Under the pieces are notes generated by a model. The model saw only the letters and a list, made by a program, of their open reading frames with translations. It was not told the DNA's origin and did no database searches. Positions 1 to 8,395 of a stretch of DNA of 64,000 bases are shown one piece after another. The translations under genes and the position numbers were made by a program. The stretch's first letter is position 1; every line of letters begins with the position of its first letter. The stretch comes from Chloroflexota bacterium (GTDB lineage Bacteria > Chloroflexota > Limnocylindria > QHBO01), in assembly GCA_025699005.1 (NCBI GenBank), contig JAILWI010000002.1, forward strand, positions 89,403 through 153,402, in the 5' to 3' direction.

Positions 1-1799
1 GCGGCCCCGACGCGCCGGCCGGCGAGGTCGTCGGGCTCGATGTGGATGCCGCCCCACAGCCGTGAATGACCCGCCTGGTCGGCGGCGTCCTGGTACGTGG
101 CCCACACGAGCTCGACGTCGGCGCTCGGCCCGTGCTCGAAGGCAAGCGATCCGGCTTCGATCAGGTGACTGCTCGCGCCTCCGGGGAAGTACGCGCTGCC
201 CGTCATGCGTGCCATGACCTCCGCGGCGGCGCGGCTGAACGTGCTGTGCCCGGAGACGTACCCCGGGAACGAGGGCGTGACGAACGTGGGCAGCTGATAG
301 GGAACCCACTCGACGGCCCGGATCCAGCTCACCCCGCCGACCTCGCGCTCCGGGTCATTCGGGGTGCCGGACCAGGACCGGACGGCGATCTCCCCCTCGT
401 GGCCCGCCAGCGCCACGTGCCGGCCACCGGGGGCGGTGGTCTCGGCGGTCACGATCTGGATGAGGCCGTCGACGAGCGGCAGGCCGTCGGGGTGGTACGA
501 GGGATCGTCGGGATCGGTGGACTGGCCCAGGCTGCCGAGGTACCGGATCATCGAGATCGGACGGATCGAGTCGTAGTGGCCCTTGAGCCCCCAGGCGGCG
601 ATCGCCGCGTCGTGGACGGCGCCATTGAGTGCCAGGTACGTCTTGACGTCCCACTCGAGGCGGTCGACGACCGGCCCCTCGCCGCCGACCCGGAGGTCGT
701 TCCCGAGCTCATCGCCCACCGCGTTGGCGATGACGTTCCAGTGGCCGGGCGGCGTCTCGGACCGCGGGCCGTCGGCCCAGTACTCGGCGACCGCGCGCCC
801 GAAGTCGGCCCGCCGCACCGGCATCGGTTCGTAGGGCTCGCCGGTCACCGGGTTGAGCTCGTGCCCGTCGCCGTCGTTCGTGCCGAGCGGGCTGTCGCCG
901 AGCGCGCCGGGCGAGACGTCGATCCGGGTTGGGTCGGCCGGGTCGAGCTGGCTCGACAGGCGGATGACCTCGACCGCCGCGGCACGATACGCGGGGGTCC
1001 CGAACGCCGGCGGCGGGCCGGGGTCCATGGGCAATCCGTCGTCTCCCCCGGCCGGGAGCGCGAACGAGGTGACGTGACCCCAGTGCGGCCCGATGGCCTC
1101 CTGCACGCCGTTCACGACCGGGATCCCGTTCTGACTGATCATGTGCTCGATCTGGAGCGGCTGCCAACGGTTCGGGTCGACGATCTCGATCGTGGAGCCG
1201 TCGACCACCAGGGGCGGGTTCAGTGGCTCGTACCCGACCGGGGCGTAGCCACCGCCCTCGTTGGACCCGTCGTCGGTCGTCGCCGCGAGCACCGTCGCCG
1301 CGATCCGATTGCCGAGCGCCGCGGGCGAGTCCCCGTCGTCGGTCGTGGCTTCGATCGGGTGGCACAGGTCGTCCATGAGATCGGCGAACGCGGAGAGCGA
1401 CTCGTCGCCACCGACCGCGTCGAGGTAGCGGCGGCTGAGGACGCCGTAGGCGGCGTAGCTGATCGCCTCCTCGCGTGCCGCGGCCACGTCCGGGGCCGTG
1501 TGCTTCTCGGTGACGTACACGCCGGCCGCGATCGGGTCGTAGGCGGCCCAGGCGTCCCACATGGCGGCCGAGGCGTGGAAGAGGTTCCGTGCGTGAACCG
1601 TCGGGGCGGGGAGCGCGCGCCGGATCGCGTCGAGCAGGGCCTCGTTCCAGTGCCGGGCCACGCTCCACTCCGGGTGCGCCGTGGGCGGACAATCCCGGCC
1701 GGCCCATGGCCTGGCGACCGCCAGGGTGGCGAGGAGCACGACGAGGCTCGCCATCACGAGCGTCCTGAGGATCGTCCGCCTCGACCGGGTGTTCGGCAT
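1..1799 (-). CDS. Vanadium-dependent haloperoxidase-like PAP2 enzyme, C-terminus cut by window edge
   Basis: The minus strand is open from an ATG at 1799 to the window edge, about 599 residues without a stop. All three PAP2/vanadium-haloperoxidase motifs are readable: KGHYDSIRP near residue 406 (K-x6-RP), SGHSTFSRAA near 513, and SRLWGGIHIEPD near 578 (SR-x3-G-x-H-x3-D). These residues bind vanadate or phosphate in the family. The N-terminus has a hydrophobic stretch after SRRTIL, so export is likely, possibly by the Tat route. A Shine-Dalgarno sequence (GAGGA) overlaps the stop of the upstream Gfo/Idh gene, so it is the third gene of a minus-strand operon. Whether it is a haloperoxidase or an acid phosphatase cannot be told from motifs. 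The true C-terminus lies outside the window. Confidence 0.85.
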   Translation of the reverse strand, partial: MPNTRSRRTILRTLVMASLVVLLATLAVARPWAGRDCPPTAHPEWSVARHWNEALLDAIRRALPAPTVHARNLFHASAAMWDAWAAYDPIAAGVYVTEKHTAPDVAAAREEAISYAAYGVLSRRYLDAVGGDESLSAFADLMDDLCHPIEATTDDGDSPAALGNRIAATVLAATTDDGSNEGGGYAPVGYEPLNPPLVVDGSTIEIVDPNRWQPLQIEHMISQNGIPVVNGVQEAIGPHWGHVTSFALPAGGDDGLPMDPGPPPAFGTPAYRAAAVEVIRLSSQLDPADPTRIDVSPGALGDSPLGTNDGDGHELNPVTGEPYEPMPVRRADFGRAVAEYWADGPRSETPPGHWNVIANAVGDELGNDLRVGGEGPVVDRLEWDVKTYLALNGAVHDAAIAAWGLKGHYDSIRPISMIRYLGSLGQSTDPDDPSYHPDGLPLVDGLIQIVTAETTAPGGRHVALAGHEGEIAVRSWSGTPNDPEREVGGVSWIRAVEWVPYQLPTFVTPSFPGYVSGHSTFSRAAAEVMARMTGSAYFPGGASSHLIEAGSLAFEHGPSADVELVWATYQDAADQAGHSRLWGGIHIEPDDLAGRRVGA

Positions 1800-1807
1800 G
1801 CCCTTCC

Positions 1808-2797
1808 TCAGCTGCCCCCCGCGGCCTCGAAGAGCGCCTCGATGACCCGCAGGTTGGCCACCGCGTCGTCCGGCGGAACGGGTGCCGGTCCGCCGTCCAG
1901 GATCGCCCGTGCGAAGGCCTCGGCCTCGACCGTGTACGGATCGGCCGCGTCGAACGTGAGCGTCTCGATGAGTGGGGCGACGGGCGGATCGCCGCCGGCC
2001 GCGACATGGATCCGGGTCGGGAGGTGCGGCGGGATGTTGAACGGGATCTCGACCGAGATCCGTCCGCGCGTCCCGTAGATGTGGACCCGCTGGTCGTCCT
2101 CGGCGCGGGTCGACGCCGTGAACGAGGCCACGCCGCCCGCGAACTCGAGGATCCCGCTGACGAGCGTGTCGGTGCCGCCGACCGGGTCACGCACGACGGA
2201 GCCGGTGACGCGGGTCGGCTCGCCGTCGAACAGCATCCTCGACAGGTTGACCCCGTAGCAGCCGATGTCGTACAGGGCTCCACCCCCGGCGGCCATGATG
2301 TTCCGGATGTTCGCCGGGTCGTCGTTGAAGTAGCTGAACCAGCTCTGGACCGCCACCAGCTGGCCGATGCGACCCGAGGCGACCAGGTCACGAACGGCCA
2401 CCCACGATGGGTGGTGCCGGTACATGAACGCCTCCATCAGGAGGACGCCCGCATCGTCGCAGGCCGCGATCATCTCCTCGGCCTGCGCGGCCGTCATCGC
2501 CAACGGCTTCTCGCACAGGACGTGCTTGCCGGCGCGCGCGGCGGCGATCGTCCACGGCGCATGGAGGTCGTTCGGAACGGGGATGTAGACGGCGTCGAGG
2601 TCGGGATCGGCCAGGAGCGCCTCGTACGATCCGTGGGCCTCCGGGATCCCGAGCTCGTCGGCGACGCCGCGAGCGGAGGCCTCGTCGCGCGAGGCGATCG
2701 CCACGACCTCGCAGCTCGGCGCCGCCTGGATGCCGGGAATGACCTTGGTGCGCCCGATCTTCGCCGTCGAGAGCACGCCCCAGCGCACCACGCTCAT
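1808..2797 (-). CDS. Gfo/Idh/MocA family NAD(P)-dependent oxidoreductase
   Basis: A 329-residue protein of normal family length. The N-terminal Rossmann fold opens with RWGVLSTAKIGRTKVIPGI, and the EKP motif (HVLCEKPLAMT) that positions the cofactor is present. The N-terminal pattern resembles the NADP-dependent D-xylose / dihydrodiol dehydrogenase branch, which suits a location in a xylose locus, but substrate assignment is inference. The gene starts 6 nt after the SDR gene stops and is followed after 8 nt by the PAP2 gene, so the three are probably cotranscribed from the promoter near 3620. Confidence 0.85.
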   Translation of the reverse strand: MSVVRWGVLSTAKIGRTKVIPGIQAAPSCEVVAIASRDEASARGVADELGIPEAHGSYEALLADPDLDAVYIPVPNDLHAPWTIAAARAGKHVLCEKPLAMTAAQAEEMIAACDDAGVLLMEAFMYRHHPSWVAVRDLVASGRIGQLVAVQSWFSYFNDDPANIRNIMAAGGGALYDIGCYGVNLSRMLFDGEPTRVTGSVVRDPVGGTDTLVSGILEFAGGVASFTASTRAEDDQRVHIYGTRGRISVEIPFNIPPHLPTRIHVAAGGDPPVAPLIETLTFDAADPYTVEAEAFARAILDGGPAPVPPDDAVANLRVIEALFEAAGGS

Positions 2798-2803
2798 CGT
2801 CGC

Positions 2804-3511
2804 TCAGCCCCAGGACGGCTCGGCTGCCGGCCGGAACGCGACCTCCAGGATCCGATGCGAACGGGGGCGCGTGAGGACGAACTCGACCGTCTCCGCCACC
2901 TCCTCGGGCTGCATCATCCCGGCGAGCTCGGGCATCTCCGGCGTCCGGCCGCGGCCCATGGCGAAGTCGGTCGCCACGCCGCCCGGGCAGACGTTCGTGC
3001 ACCTGATGCCGTGCTCGCGCAGCTCGTGGTCGAGCGCACGGGTCAGGCCCACCTGGGCGAACTTCGAGGCGCAGTACACCGCCTCGAGCGGCAGCCCGCG
3101 ACGGCCGGCCTCGCTGGCCAGGGTCACGATGTCGGCGGCCGAGCTCCGCATGAGATGTGGCAGCGCGGCACGGATGCTGTGGATCGCGCCCTTCACGTTC
3201 ACCTCGATCATCTCGTCGAGGTGCTCGGTCGGAAGGTCGAGGATCGGCCCGTAGGATCCCACCCCGGCATTCACCACGAGGATGTCGATGCCGCCCAACC
3301 GGTCGGCGATGGTGTCCGCGGCCGCGGCGATCGACGCCGCGTCGCGAACGTCAGCCGCGACGCCGACGGCACCATCCAGTCCGAGATCGTCTCCGCTCCG
3401 GGACGCCAGGCCCACCTTTGCGCCCCCGGCATGCAGCTGCCTTGCCACCGCGGCCCCGATCCCGCGGCTCGCGCCGGTGATCAGAGCCACCCGCCCATTC
3501 AGGCTTTCCAT
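2804..3511 (-). CDS. SDR family NAD(P)-dependent oxidoreductase
   Basis: A classical short-chain dehydrogenase of 235 residues. It has the cofactor motif TGASRGIG near residue 13, and the catalytic YxxxK as YCASK with an upstream serine in VTLASEAG. The ATG at 3511 is preferred over the in-frame TTG directly before it because AGGAG lies 6 nt upstream of the ATG. It heads the minus-strand operon SDR, Gfo/Idh, PAP2 and is divergent from the ROK regulator. The shared operator-like element (3626-3653) abuts its candidate -10 box. A role in oxidising a sugar or sugar lactone is plausible but not shown by the sequence. Confidence 0.85.
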   Translation of the reverse strand: MESLNGRVALITGASRGIGAAVARQLHAGGAKVGLASRSGDDLGLDGAVGVAADVRDAASIAAAADTIADRLGGIDILVVNAGVGSYGPILDLPTEHLDEMIEVNVKGAIHSIRAALPHLMRSSAADIVTLASEAGRRGLPLEAVYCASKFAQVGLTRALDHELREHGIRCTNVCPGGVATDFAMGRGRTPEMPELAGMMQPEEVAETVEFVLTRPRSHRILEVAFRPAAEPSWG

Positions 3512-3616
3512 CAAACGCTCCTGTCCCCATCGCCCGCGGGCCTCGGCGGCGATGACGCCTCACGTCGTGCGCCCGGCCCCGGCTCGATCTATTGACACGC
3601 GCCGCCGCTATGCGCG

Positions 3617-3622
3617 AGTCTA
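3617..3622 (-). promoter_or_regulatory. Candidate -10 box for the SDR operon
   Basis: The minus strand reads TAGACT, separated by 3 nt from the operator-like element at 3626-3653. The xylA promoter has the same 3-nt spacing between the element and its TACCGT. The predicted leader to the SDR start is about 100 nt. Confidence 0.45.
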
Positions 3623-3625
3623 CGC

Positions 3626-3653
3626 GAACCATTTGGTCAAGAGGAGCACAAAC
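3626..3653. promoter_or_regulatory. Candidate ROK-repressor operator O1
   Basis: GAACC is followed by ATTTGG-N11-ACAAAC, a degraded inverted repeat. The core matches 18 of 23 bases with the element at 11307-11329 upstream of xylA. It lies in the divergent SDR/ROK intergenic space, abuts the SDR -10 box, and overlaps the ROK ribosome binding site (GAGGAG, 3641-3646). Binding here could block both promoters and ROK translation initiation. The assignment to this ROK protein is inference from position. Confidence 0.55.
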
Positions 3654-3656
3654 CCG

Positions 3657-4886
3657 GTGACGACCTCTCGGGACGTGGTGGGGCAGCGCAGCGAGACGGT
3701 TCGCCGCGCGAACCTGAGCTCCATCGTCCGTGAGCTCCATCTCCGCGGTCCGCTCTCGCGCTCCGAGCTCGTCGCGCGCACCGGTCTGACCCGCAGCGCG
3801 ATCCGCGGCCTCATCGGCGAGCTCGTCGCGGCCGACCTGGTGGAAGAGCGCCGCAGCGAACCGGCCGGCACCCCCGGCCGTCCGTCACCGGAGGTTCGGG
3901 CGCGGGGCGACCAGACGCTGGCACTCGCCCTGGAGGCCAACGTGGACTCCCTTGCCATGGCACTCGTCGGGCTCGGTGGGACCGTTCATCGCCTCGAGCG
4001 GGTGGACCGGCCCCGGGCTCACGTCACCGTCGACGAGATCGCCGACGATCTCGTCGGGCTCGTGCGTCCGATGCTGGGGGATCTCCGCTCCGGAGACGCC
4101 CTGGTCGGAATCGGGGTTGCCGTGGCCGGCGTGGTCCGTCGCAGCGACGGCATCGTCCGCCACGCGCCGAATCTCGGCTGGCGCGATGCGCCGCTCGGGG
4201 ATCGCCTGGCCGAATCCCTGGAGCTCGACGTTCCGGTCTGGCTCGCGAACGAGGCCGACCTCGGCGGGTTGGCCGAGCACCGGCGAGGTGCGGCAGCCGG
4301 TGCCGACGAGGTCGTCTACGTGATGGGCGAGGTCGGCGTCGGGGGCAACCTCATCGCCGCCGGCCGGCCGCTCGTCGGTGCCGCCGGCTACGGGGGCGAG
4401 GTCGGCCACATGCCGGTGAACCCGGAGGGGCTGCCCTGCGGCTGCGGCGCCGTGGGCTGCTGGGAGACCGAGATCGGCGAACGAGCGCTGCTCGTCCGGG
4501 CCGGACGCGATCCGGATGGCGGCCGGGCGGCGGTCAGCGAGCTCATCGGCGCGGCTGGCGAGGGGGAAGCTCGAGCCTGTGCGGCGCTCGAGCACGTCGC
4601 AGCCTGGCTGGGCGTCGGGCTCGCCACGCTCATCAACATTCTCAACCCGCAGCTCGTCGTGCTCGGCGGCGTCTTCGAGCGCATCCATCCACTCGTCGGC
4701 GACGCGATCGAGGCGGCCACGCGGCGGCGTTCGCTGCGGCCATCAGCCGATCTCGTTCGGATCGTGCCCGGGCAGCTGGGCGTCGACGCTCCGATCATCG
4801 GGGCGGCCGAGCTGGCGTTCGAACCCGTCCTCGCCGATCCCGCGGCGCGGCTTCGCTCGCGCGTCCCGGCGCTGGCGAGCGCCTAG
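3657..4886 (+). CDS. ROK family transcriptional regulator (XylR-like repressor)
   Basis: A 409-residue protein. Residues about 10-65 form a winged helix-turn-helix (LSRSELVARTGLTRSAIRGL), followed by a ROK sugar-kinase-like domain with the zinc motif CGCGAVGCWE. I chose the GTG at 3657 because GAGGAG lies 10 nt upstream and the residues after it are the usual ROK start; the frame stays open further upstream. ROK proteins with an HTH are typically sugar-responsive repressors. Its position between an SDR/Gfo operon and xylFHG, and the repeated operator-like element, point to xylose or a related pentose as effector. Confidence 0.88.
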   Translation: MTTSRDVVGQRSETVRRANLSSIVRELHLRGPLSRSELVARTGLTRSAIRGLIGELVAADLVEERRSEPAGTPGRPSPEVRARGDQTLALALEANVDSLAMALVGLGGTVHRLERVDRPRAHVTVDEIADDLVGLVRPMLGDLRSGDALVGIGVAVAGVVRRSDGIVRHAPNLGWRDAPLGDRLAESLELDVPVWLANEADLGGLAEHRRGAAAGADEVVYVMGEVGVGGNLIAAGRPLVGAAGYGGEVGHMPVNPEGLPCGCGAVGCWETEIGERALLVRAGRDPDGGRAAVSELIGAAGEGEARACAALEHVAAWLGVGLATLINILNPQLVVLGGVFERIHPLVGDAIEAATRRRSLRPSADLVRIVPGQLGVDAPIIGAAELAFEPVLADPAARLRSRVPALASA

Positions 4887-5038
4887 AACCATGATGAGCC
4901 GACGTTGCAACCCGCTTGTCGCGGCGGCACGACCGAAGCGACCGAGAAGCGTGACGAGGAGGGGCTTGACAGCAGAGTAGCCTGATGCGCAGCCCGCCAT
5001 CGACGATGGCTGATTGGAATCGGAGGAGAGCAACAACG

Positions 5039-6133
5039 ATGGTCAACCGGAAGCTGACGGCGACCCTTGGGGCCTTTGCCCTGGTGCTCGCCGCATGTCA
5101 GGGTGGCGGGACCGCCTCGGAGGCGCCGGAGTCCGACGCCCCGGGTTCGCAGAGCGCCGGCGGCGACTGCACGGTCGGCGTCTCGTGGAACAACTACCAG
5201 GAAGAGCGCTGGGGCCTGTGGGACGAGCCCGCCATCCAGGACGCGCTCGAGGCCGCGGGCGCGGAGTACGTCTCGAACGACGCAGCGTCGTCGGCCGAGA
5301 CCCAGGCCAGCAACGTCGAGAACCTCATCTCCGATGGGGCAGACGTGCTGATCATCCTTGCCCAGGATGGCACGGCGATCCTGCCGTCCGTCGAGTCGGC
5401 GATCAACCAGAACGTCCCGGTCATCGCCTATGACCGCTTGATCGAGGATCCGAACGCGCTGTACATCACGTTCGACAACGTCCGGGTCGGCGCCATGCAG
5501 GCCGAGGTCATCTACGACCTCGTCCCGAGCGGCAAGTACGTGATCATCAAGGGCAACTCGGCCGATGCCAACGCCGACTTCCTCCGCGAGGGCTACGAGC
5601 AGGTCATCGGTGACGCGGTCTCGGCCGGTGACATCGAGATCGTCGGCGAGACGTACACCGACAACTGGGATCCGTCGATCGCCCAGGATCACATGGAGCA
5701 GTTCCTGACCGACAACGACAACGACGTCGATGCGGTGCTGTCCGAGAACGACGGCATGGCCGGCGGCGTCGTTGCCGCGCTCGAGGCCCAGGGCCTGGCG
5801 GGCGACATTCCCGTCTCCGGCCAGGATGGCGACCAGGCAGCGCTGAACCGCGTTGCGCTCGGCACCCAGAGCGTGAGCGTCTGGAAGGACGCGCGTGAGC
5901 TGGGAACGGCGGCCGCCGAGGCAGCCGTGGCCCTGTGCGAGAACCCGGACATCTCCGCGGTCTCGGGCACGGGGACCTTCGACAGCCCGGGTGGCAATGC
6001 GATGACCTCGATCCTTCTCGAGCCGATCCCGATCACCCAGGACAACCTGAGTGTCGTGCTCGACGCGGGCTGGATCGATGAGGCCACGCTGTGCCAGGGC
6101 GTCGAGTCCGGCAGCGTGGACGGCTGCCCGTAG
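5039..6133 (+). CDS. xylF: Sugar (xylose-type) ABC transporter substrate-binding lipoprotein
   Basis: A 364-residue periplasmic-binding-protein type I. It starts with a lipoprotein signal (lipobox LAAC, Cys near residue 20), so it should be membrane-tethered outside the cell. The body matches XylF-like proteins, with phrases such as LIILAQDG, VIAYDRLI and SENDGMAGG that line the sugar cleft. The ATG at 5039 is chosen because GGAGGAGAG lies about 9 nt upstream and the signal peptide begins there. It is the first gene of xylF-xylH-xylG; a strong hairpin follows it. Xylose is the likely substrate because xylA and xylB lie next to the transporter, but other pentoses are possible. Confidence 0.9.
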   Translation: MVNRKLTATLGAFALVLAACQGGGTASEAPESDAPGSQSAGGDCTVGVSWNNYQEERWGLWDEPAIQDALEAAGAEYVSNDAASSAETQASNVENLISDGADVLIILAQDGTAILPSVESAINQNVPVIAYDRLIEDPNALYITFDNVRVGAMQAEVIYDLVPSGKYVIIKGNSADANADFLREGYEQVIGDAVSAGDIEIVGETYTDNWDPSIAQDHMEQFLTDNDNDVDAVLSENDGMAGGVVAALEAQGLAGDIPVSGQDGDQAALNRVALGTQSVSVWKDARELGTAAAEAAVALCENPDISAVSGTGTFDSPGGNAMTSILLEPIPITQDNLSVVLDAGWIDEATLCQGVESGSVDGCP

Positions 6134-6156
6134 GAGCAGCCTGAGCTGAACCCGGT

Positions 6157-6188
6157 CCCGCGCCCGTCGCCGATGCGGCGGGCGCGGG
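6157..6188 (+). promoter_or_regulatory. Intercistronic hairpin between xylF and xylH
   Basis: The arm CCCGCGCCCG pairs perfectly with CGGGCGCGGG. A T-G wobble and three more G-C pairs extend the stem to 14 bp, closed by the tetraloop CGAT. No T-tract follows, so it is more likely an mRNA-stability or attenuation element than a full terminator. Such a structure would favour more binding protein than permease. Confidence 0.7.
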
Positions 6189-6221
6189 TACCCAACCGGT
6201 ACGGAGCCAGCTGGCAGCGTC

Positions 6222-7550
6222 ATGGCCCAACCCTCGTCCGCCCCGACCCCAACGATCCCGCAGGCGACTCGCCCGCCACGGCGATCCCTCGGCGGTGCCC
6301 TGCGCGTCCTCGACGTCGACACGCGCCTCCTCGGGCTGATCGCCGCCCTCGCCGTCATCTGGATCGGCTTCAACGTCGCGTCCGACGGGACGTTCCTCTC
6401 GGCGCGCAACCTGTGGAACCTCTCCGTCCAGAGCGCCTCGATCGCGATCATGGCGACGGGGATGGTGCTCATCATCGTCTCGCGCAACATCGACCTCTCG
6501 GTGGGCGCGATGCTCGGGTTCACCGGCTACACGATGGCCATGGCCCAGACGCAGTGGCTGCCCAATGGCCTCGGCCTCGGCCTCGACAACCCCCTCACGT
6601 GGATCATCACGCTCCTCTTCGGCCTCGTTCTCGGGGCAATCCTCGGTGGAATCCAGGGCTTCGTTGTCGCGTATGGCGGCGTCCCGTCGTTCATCGTGAC
6701 CCTCGGCGGCCTCCTCGTCTGGCGCGGCCTCATCTTCCAGTACGCCCAGGGCCAGACCATTGCGCCGATGGACCCGACCTTCCGGCTTCTGGGCGGCGGC
6801 CCGCAGGGCTCGCTCGGCGAGGTCGGCAGCTGGGCGCTCGGGGCCATCGCCTGCGTGGCGATCGTGGTCGGCCTCATCCTCAACCGTCGCCGGCGCGCCT
6901 CGTACGGGTTCCAGGTCCGGCCGATGTGGGCCGTCGTGCTCGTCGGCGCGGTCGGCATCGGCATCGTGCTCGGCGGCGTGTGGGTCGCGAACGCATACCC
7001 GTGGCCCGAGGCGCTGGCGAACCAGTACGCCGAGTCGAACGGGATTCCGATTCCGCCGGGCGGGCTCATCATCCCGACCGGCATCGCCTACCCCGTGCTC
7101 ATCATGATCGCGGTCACCATCGTCATGACCCACCTCGCCGAACGCCGCAGGTTCGGGCGCAACGTGTACGCCATCGGCGGAAACCCGCTCGCCGCCGAGC
7201 TGTCCGGCATCAACACCCGTCGCACCGTGATGCTGACGTTCGCCGTCATGGGAGTCCTGGCCGCCGTGAGCGCCGCCATCCAGACGGCGCGTCTCAACGC
7301 GGCGGTGACGGGCCTGGGCGTCCAGAACGAGCTCGACGTCATCTCGGCGGCGGTCATCGGCGGCACGTCGTTCTCCGGCGGGATCGGCACGATTCCGGGT
7401 GCCATCCTGGGAGCCGTGGTCATGCAGTCGCTGCGCTCCGGCATGGTCCTGATGCGGGTCGACTCGCCGATGCAGGACATCGTGGTCGGCATTGTCCTCG
7501 TGGCCGCCGTCGGTCTCGACTCGATCCTCCGCCGGCGCGCCAGCTCGTAG
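6222..7550 (+). CDS. xylH: Sugar ABC transporter permease (XylH-like)
   Basis: A 442-residue polytopic membrane protein of the carbohydrate-uptake (CUT2) permease family, with about ten hydrophobic segments. Family features include [20 protein letters not shown] and the ribose/xylose permease signature around [14 protein letters not shown]. The C-terminal [15 protein letters not shown] matches the region contacting the ATPase in relatives. It follows xylF after the hairpin and precedes the ATPase by 13 nt. No strong Shine-Dalgarno is visible directly before the ATG; GGAG lies about 16 nt upstream, consistent with lower expression than xylF. Confidence 0.9.
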   Translation: MAQPSSAPTPTIPQATRPPRRSLGGALRVLDVDTRLLGLIAALAVIWIGFNVASDGTFLSARNLWNLSVQSASIAIMATGMVLIIVSRNIDLSVGAMLGFTGYTMAMAQTQWLPNGLGLGLDNPLTWIITLLFGLVLGAILGGIQGFVVAYGGVPSFIVTLGGLLVWRGLIFQYAQGQTIAPMDPTFRLLGGGPQGSLGEVGSWALGAIACVAIVVGLILNRRRRASYGFQVRPMWAVVLVGAVGIGIVLGGVWVANAYPWPEALANQYAESNGIPIPPGGLIIPTGIAYPVLIMIAVTIVMTHLAERRRFGRNVYAIGGNPLAAELSGINTRRTVMLTFAVMGVLAAVSAAIQTARLNAAVTGLGVQNELDVISAAVIGGTSFSGGIGTIPGAILGAVVMQSLRSGMVLMRVDSPMQDIVVGIVLVAAVGLDSILRRRASS

Positions 7551-7563
7551 CAAAGGAGTTCGC

Positions 7564-8385
7564 ATGACCGCCATCCCGCAGCCGGAGACCCACGCCACGA
7601 GCACACCGCCGCGCACCGCCCCGATCGTCGCGATGAACGACATCCGCGTCAGCTTCGGCGGCGTTCATGCCGTCGACGGCGTGTCGATCGACCTCCACGA
7701 GGGCGAGGTGGTCGGGCTCGTGGGAGGCAACGGCGCCGGCAAGTCGACGCTCATGAAGGTGCTGTCCGGCGCCCAGGTGCCGGACTCGGGCGAGATCCGC
7801 ATCAACGGCCAGCGAGTCACGATCCACAACCCGCGGGACGCGCGCGCTCATGGGATCGAGACGATCTACCAGACCCTCGCGCTGGCCGACAATCTCGACG
7901 CACCGTCGAACGTGTTTCTCGGCCGCGAGCTCGTCGGTGGCCTCGGAACGCTCGACGACGCGGCCATGGAATCGGCGACTCGCGAGCTCATGGAGCGCCT
8001 CAACCCGAGGTTCAAGAACTTCAAGGCGGCCGTGGCATCCCTCTCCGGCGGCCAGCGTCAATCAGTCGCGATCGCGCGCGCGATCCAGTTCAACGCGCAG
8101 ATCCTCATCATGGATGAGCCGACGGCGGCCCTCGGGCCGGCCGAGACGGCGCAGGTGCGCGAGCTGATCCGCCAGCTCAAGGCCGATGGACTCGGCATCT
8201 TCCTCATCAGCCACGACATCCACGACGTGTTCGACCTGTCCGATCGGATCAGCGTGATGCACCAGGGTGAGATCGTCGGGACCGTCGAGCGCGCCGGCGT
8301 AACCACCGACCAGGTCCTGGCGATGATCATCCTCGGCAAGAAGCCCGACGAGGTGACCTCCGAGGAGCTCGCCGCCCTTCATTGA
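7564..8385 (+). CDS. Sugar ABC transporter ATP-binding protein, single ABC domain
   Basis: A 273-residue ATPase with Walker [10 protein letters not shown], signature LSGGQRQS and Walker [12 protein letters not shown]. It carries only one ABC domain, unlike classical XylG/RbsA proteins of about 500 residues with two, and resembles the single-domain FrcA-type subgroup. It would have to act as a homodimer. The ATG at 7564 has AAAGGAG 5-6 nt upstream. Its stop lies 10 nt from the convergent xylB stop. Confidence 0.9.
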   Translation: MTAIPQPETHATSTPPRTAPIVAMNDIRVSFGGVHAVDGVSIDLHEGEVVGLVGGNGAGKSTLMKVLSGAQVPDSGEIRINGQRVTIHNPRDARAHGIETIYQTLALADNLDAPSNVFLGRELVGGLGTLDDAAMESATRELMERLNPRFKNFKAAVASLSGGQRQSVAIARAIQFNAQILIMDEPTAALGPAETAQVRELIRQLKADGLGIFLISHDIHDVFDLSDRISVMHQGEIVGTVERAGVTTDQVLAMIILGKKPDEVTSEELAALH

Positions 8386-8395
8386 CGGCGACGGA

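Noticed and set aside
66-2078. A 670-codon open frame on the plus strand, opposite the PAP2 and Gfo/Idh genes.
   Set aside because: It is the GC-rich antisense shadow of minus-strand genes that carry clear family motifs. Its own translation is Arg/Gly/Val-rich without any motif.
3592-3597. A perfect TTGACA upstream of the ROK gene as a -35 box.
   Set aside because: No acceptable -10 hexamer lies 16-18 nt downstream, so I did not call a promoter.
4914-4933. A GCTTGT...ACGAC stretch upstream of xylF that resembles half of the operator at 11307.
   Set aside because: The spacing between half sites is shorter and the second half site is poor. It lacks the GAACC flank and the matched -10 position.
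6188-6202. A second small inverted repeat (GTACC...GGTAC) between xylF and xylH.
   Set aside because: Only 5 bp with a 5-nt loop, frequent by chance. The larger hairpin next to it is the convincing structure.
4883-6523. A 546-codon open frame on the minus strand over xylF.
   Set aside because: No recognisable motif, and the opposite strand encodes a clear lipoprotein substrate-binding protein with a good ribosome binding site.
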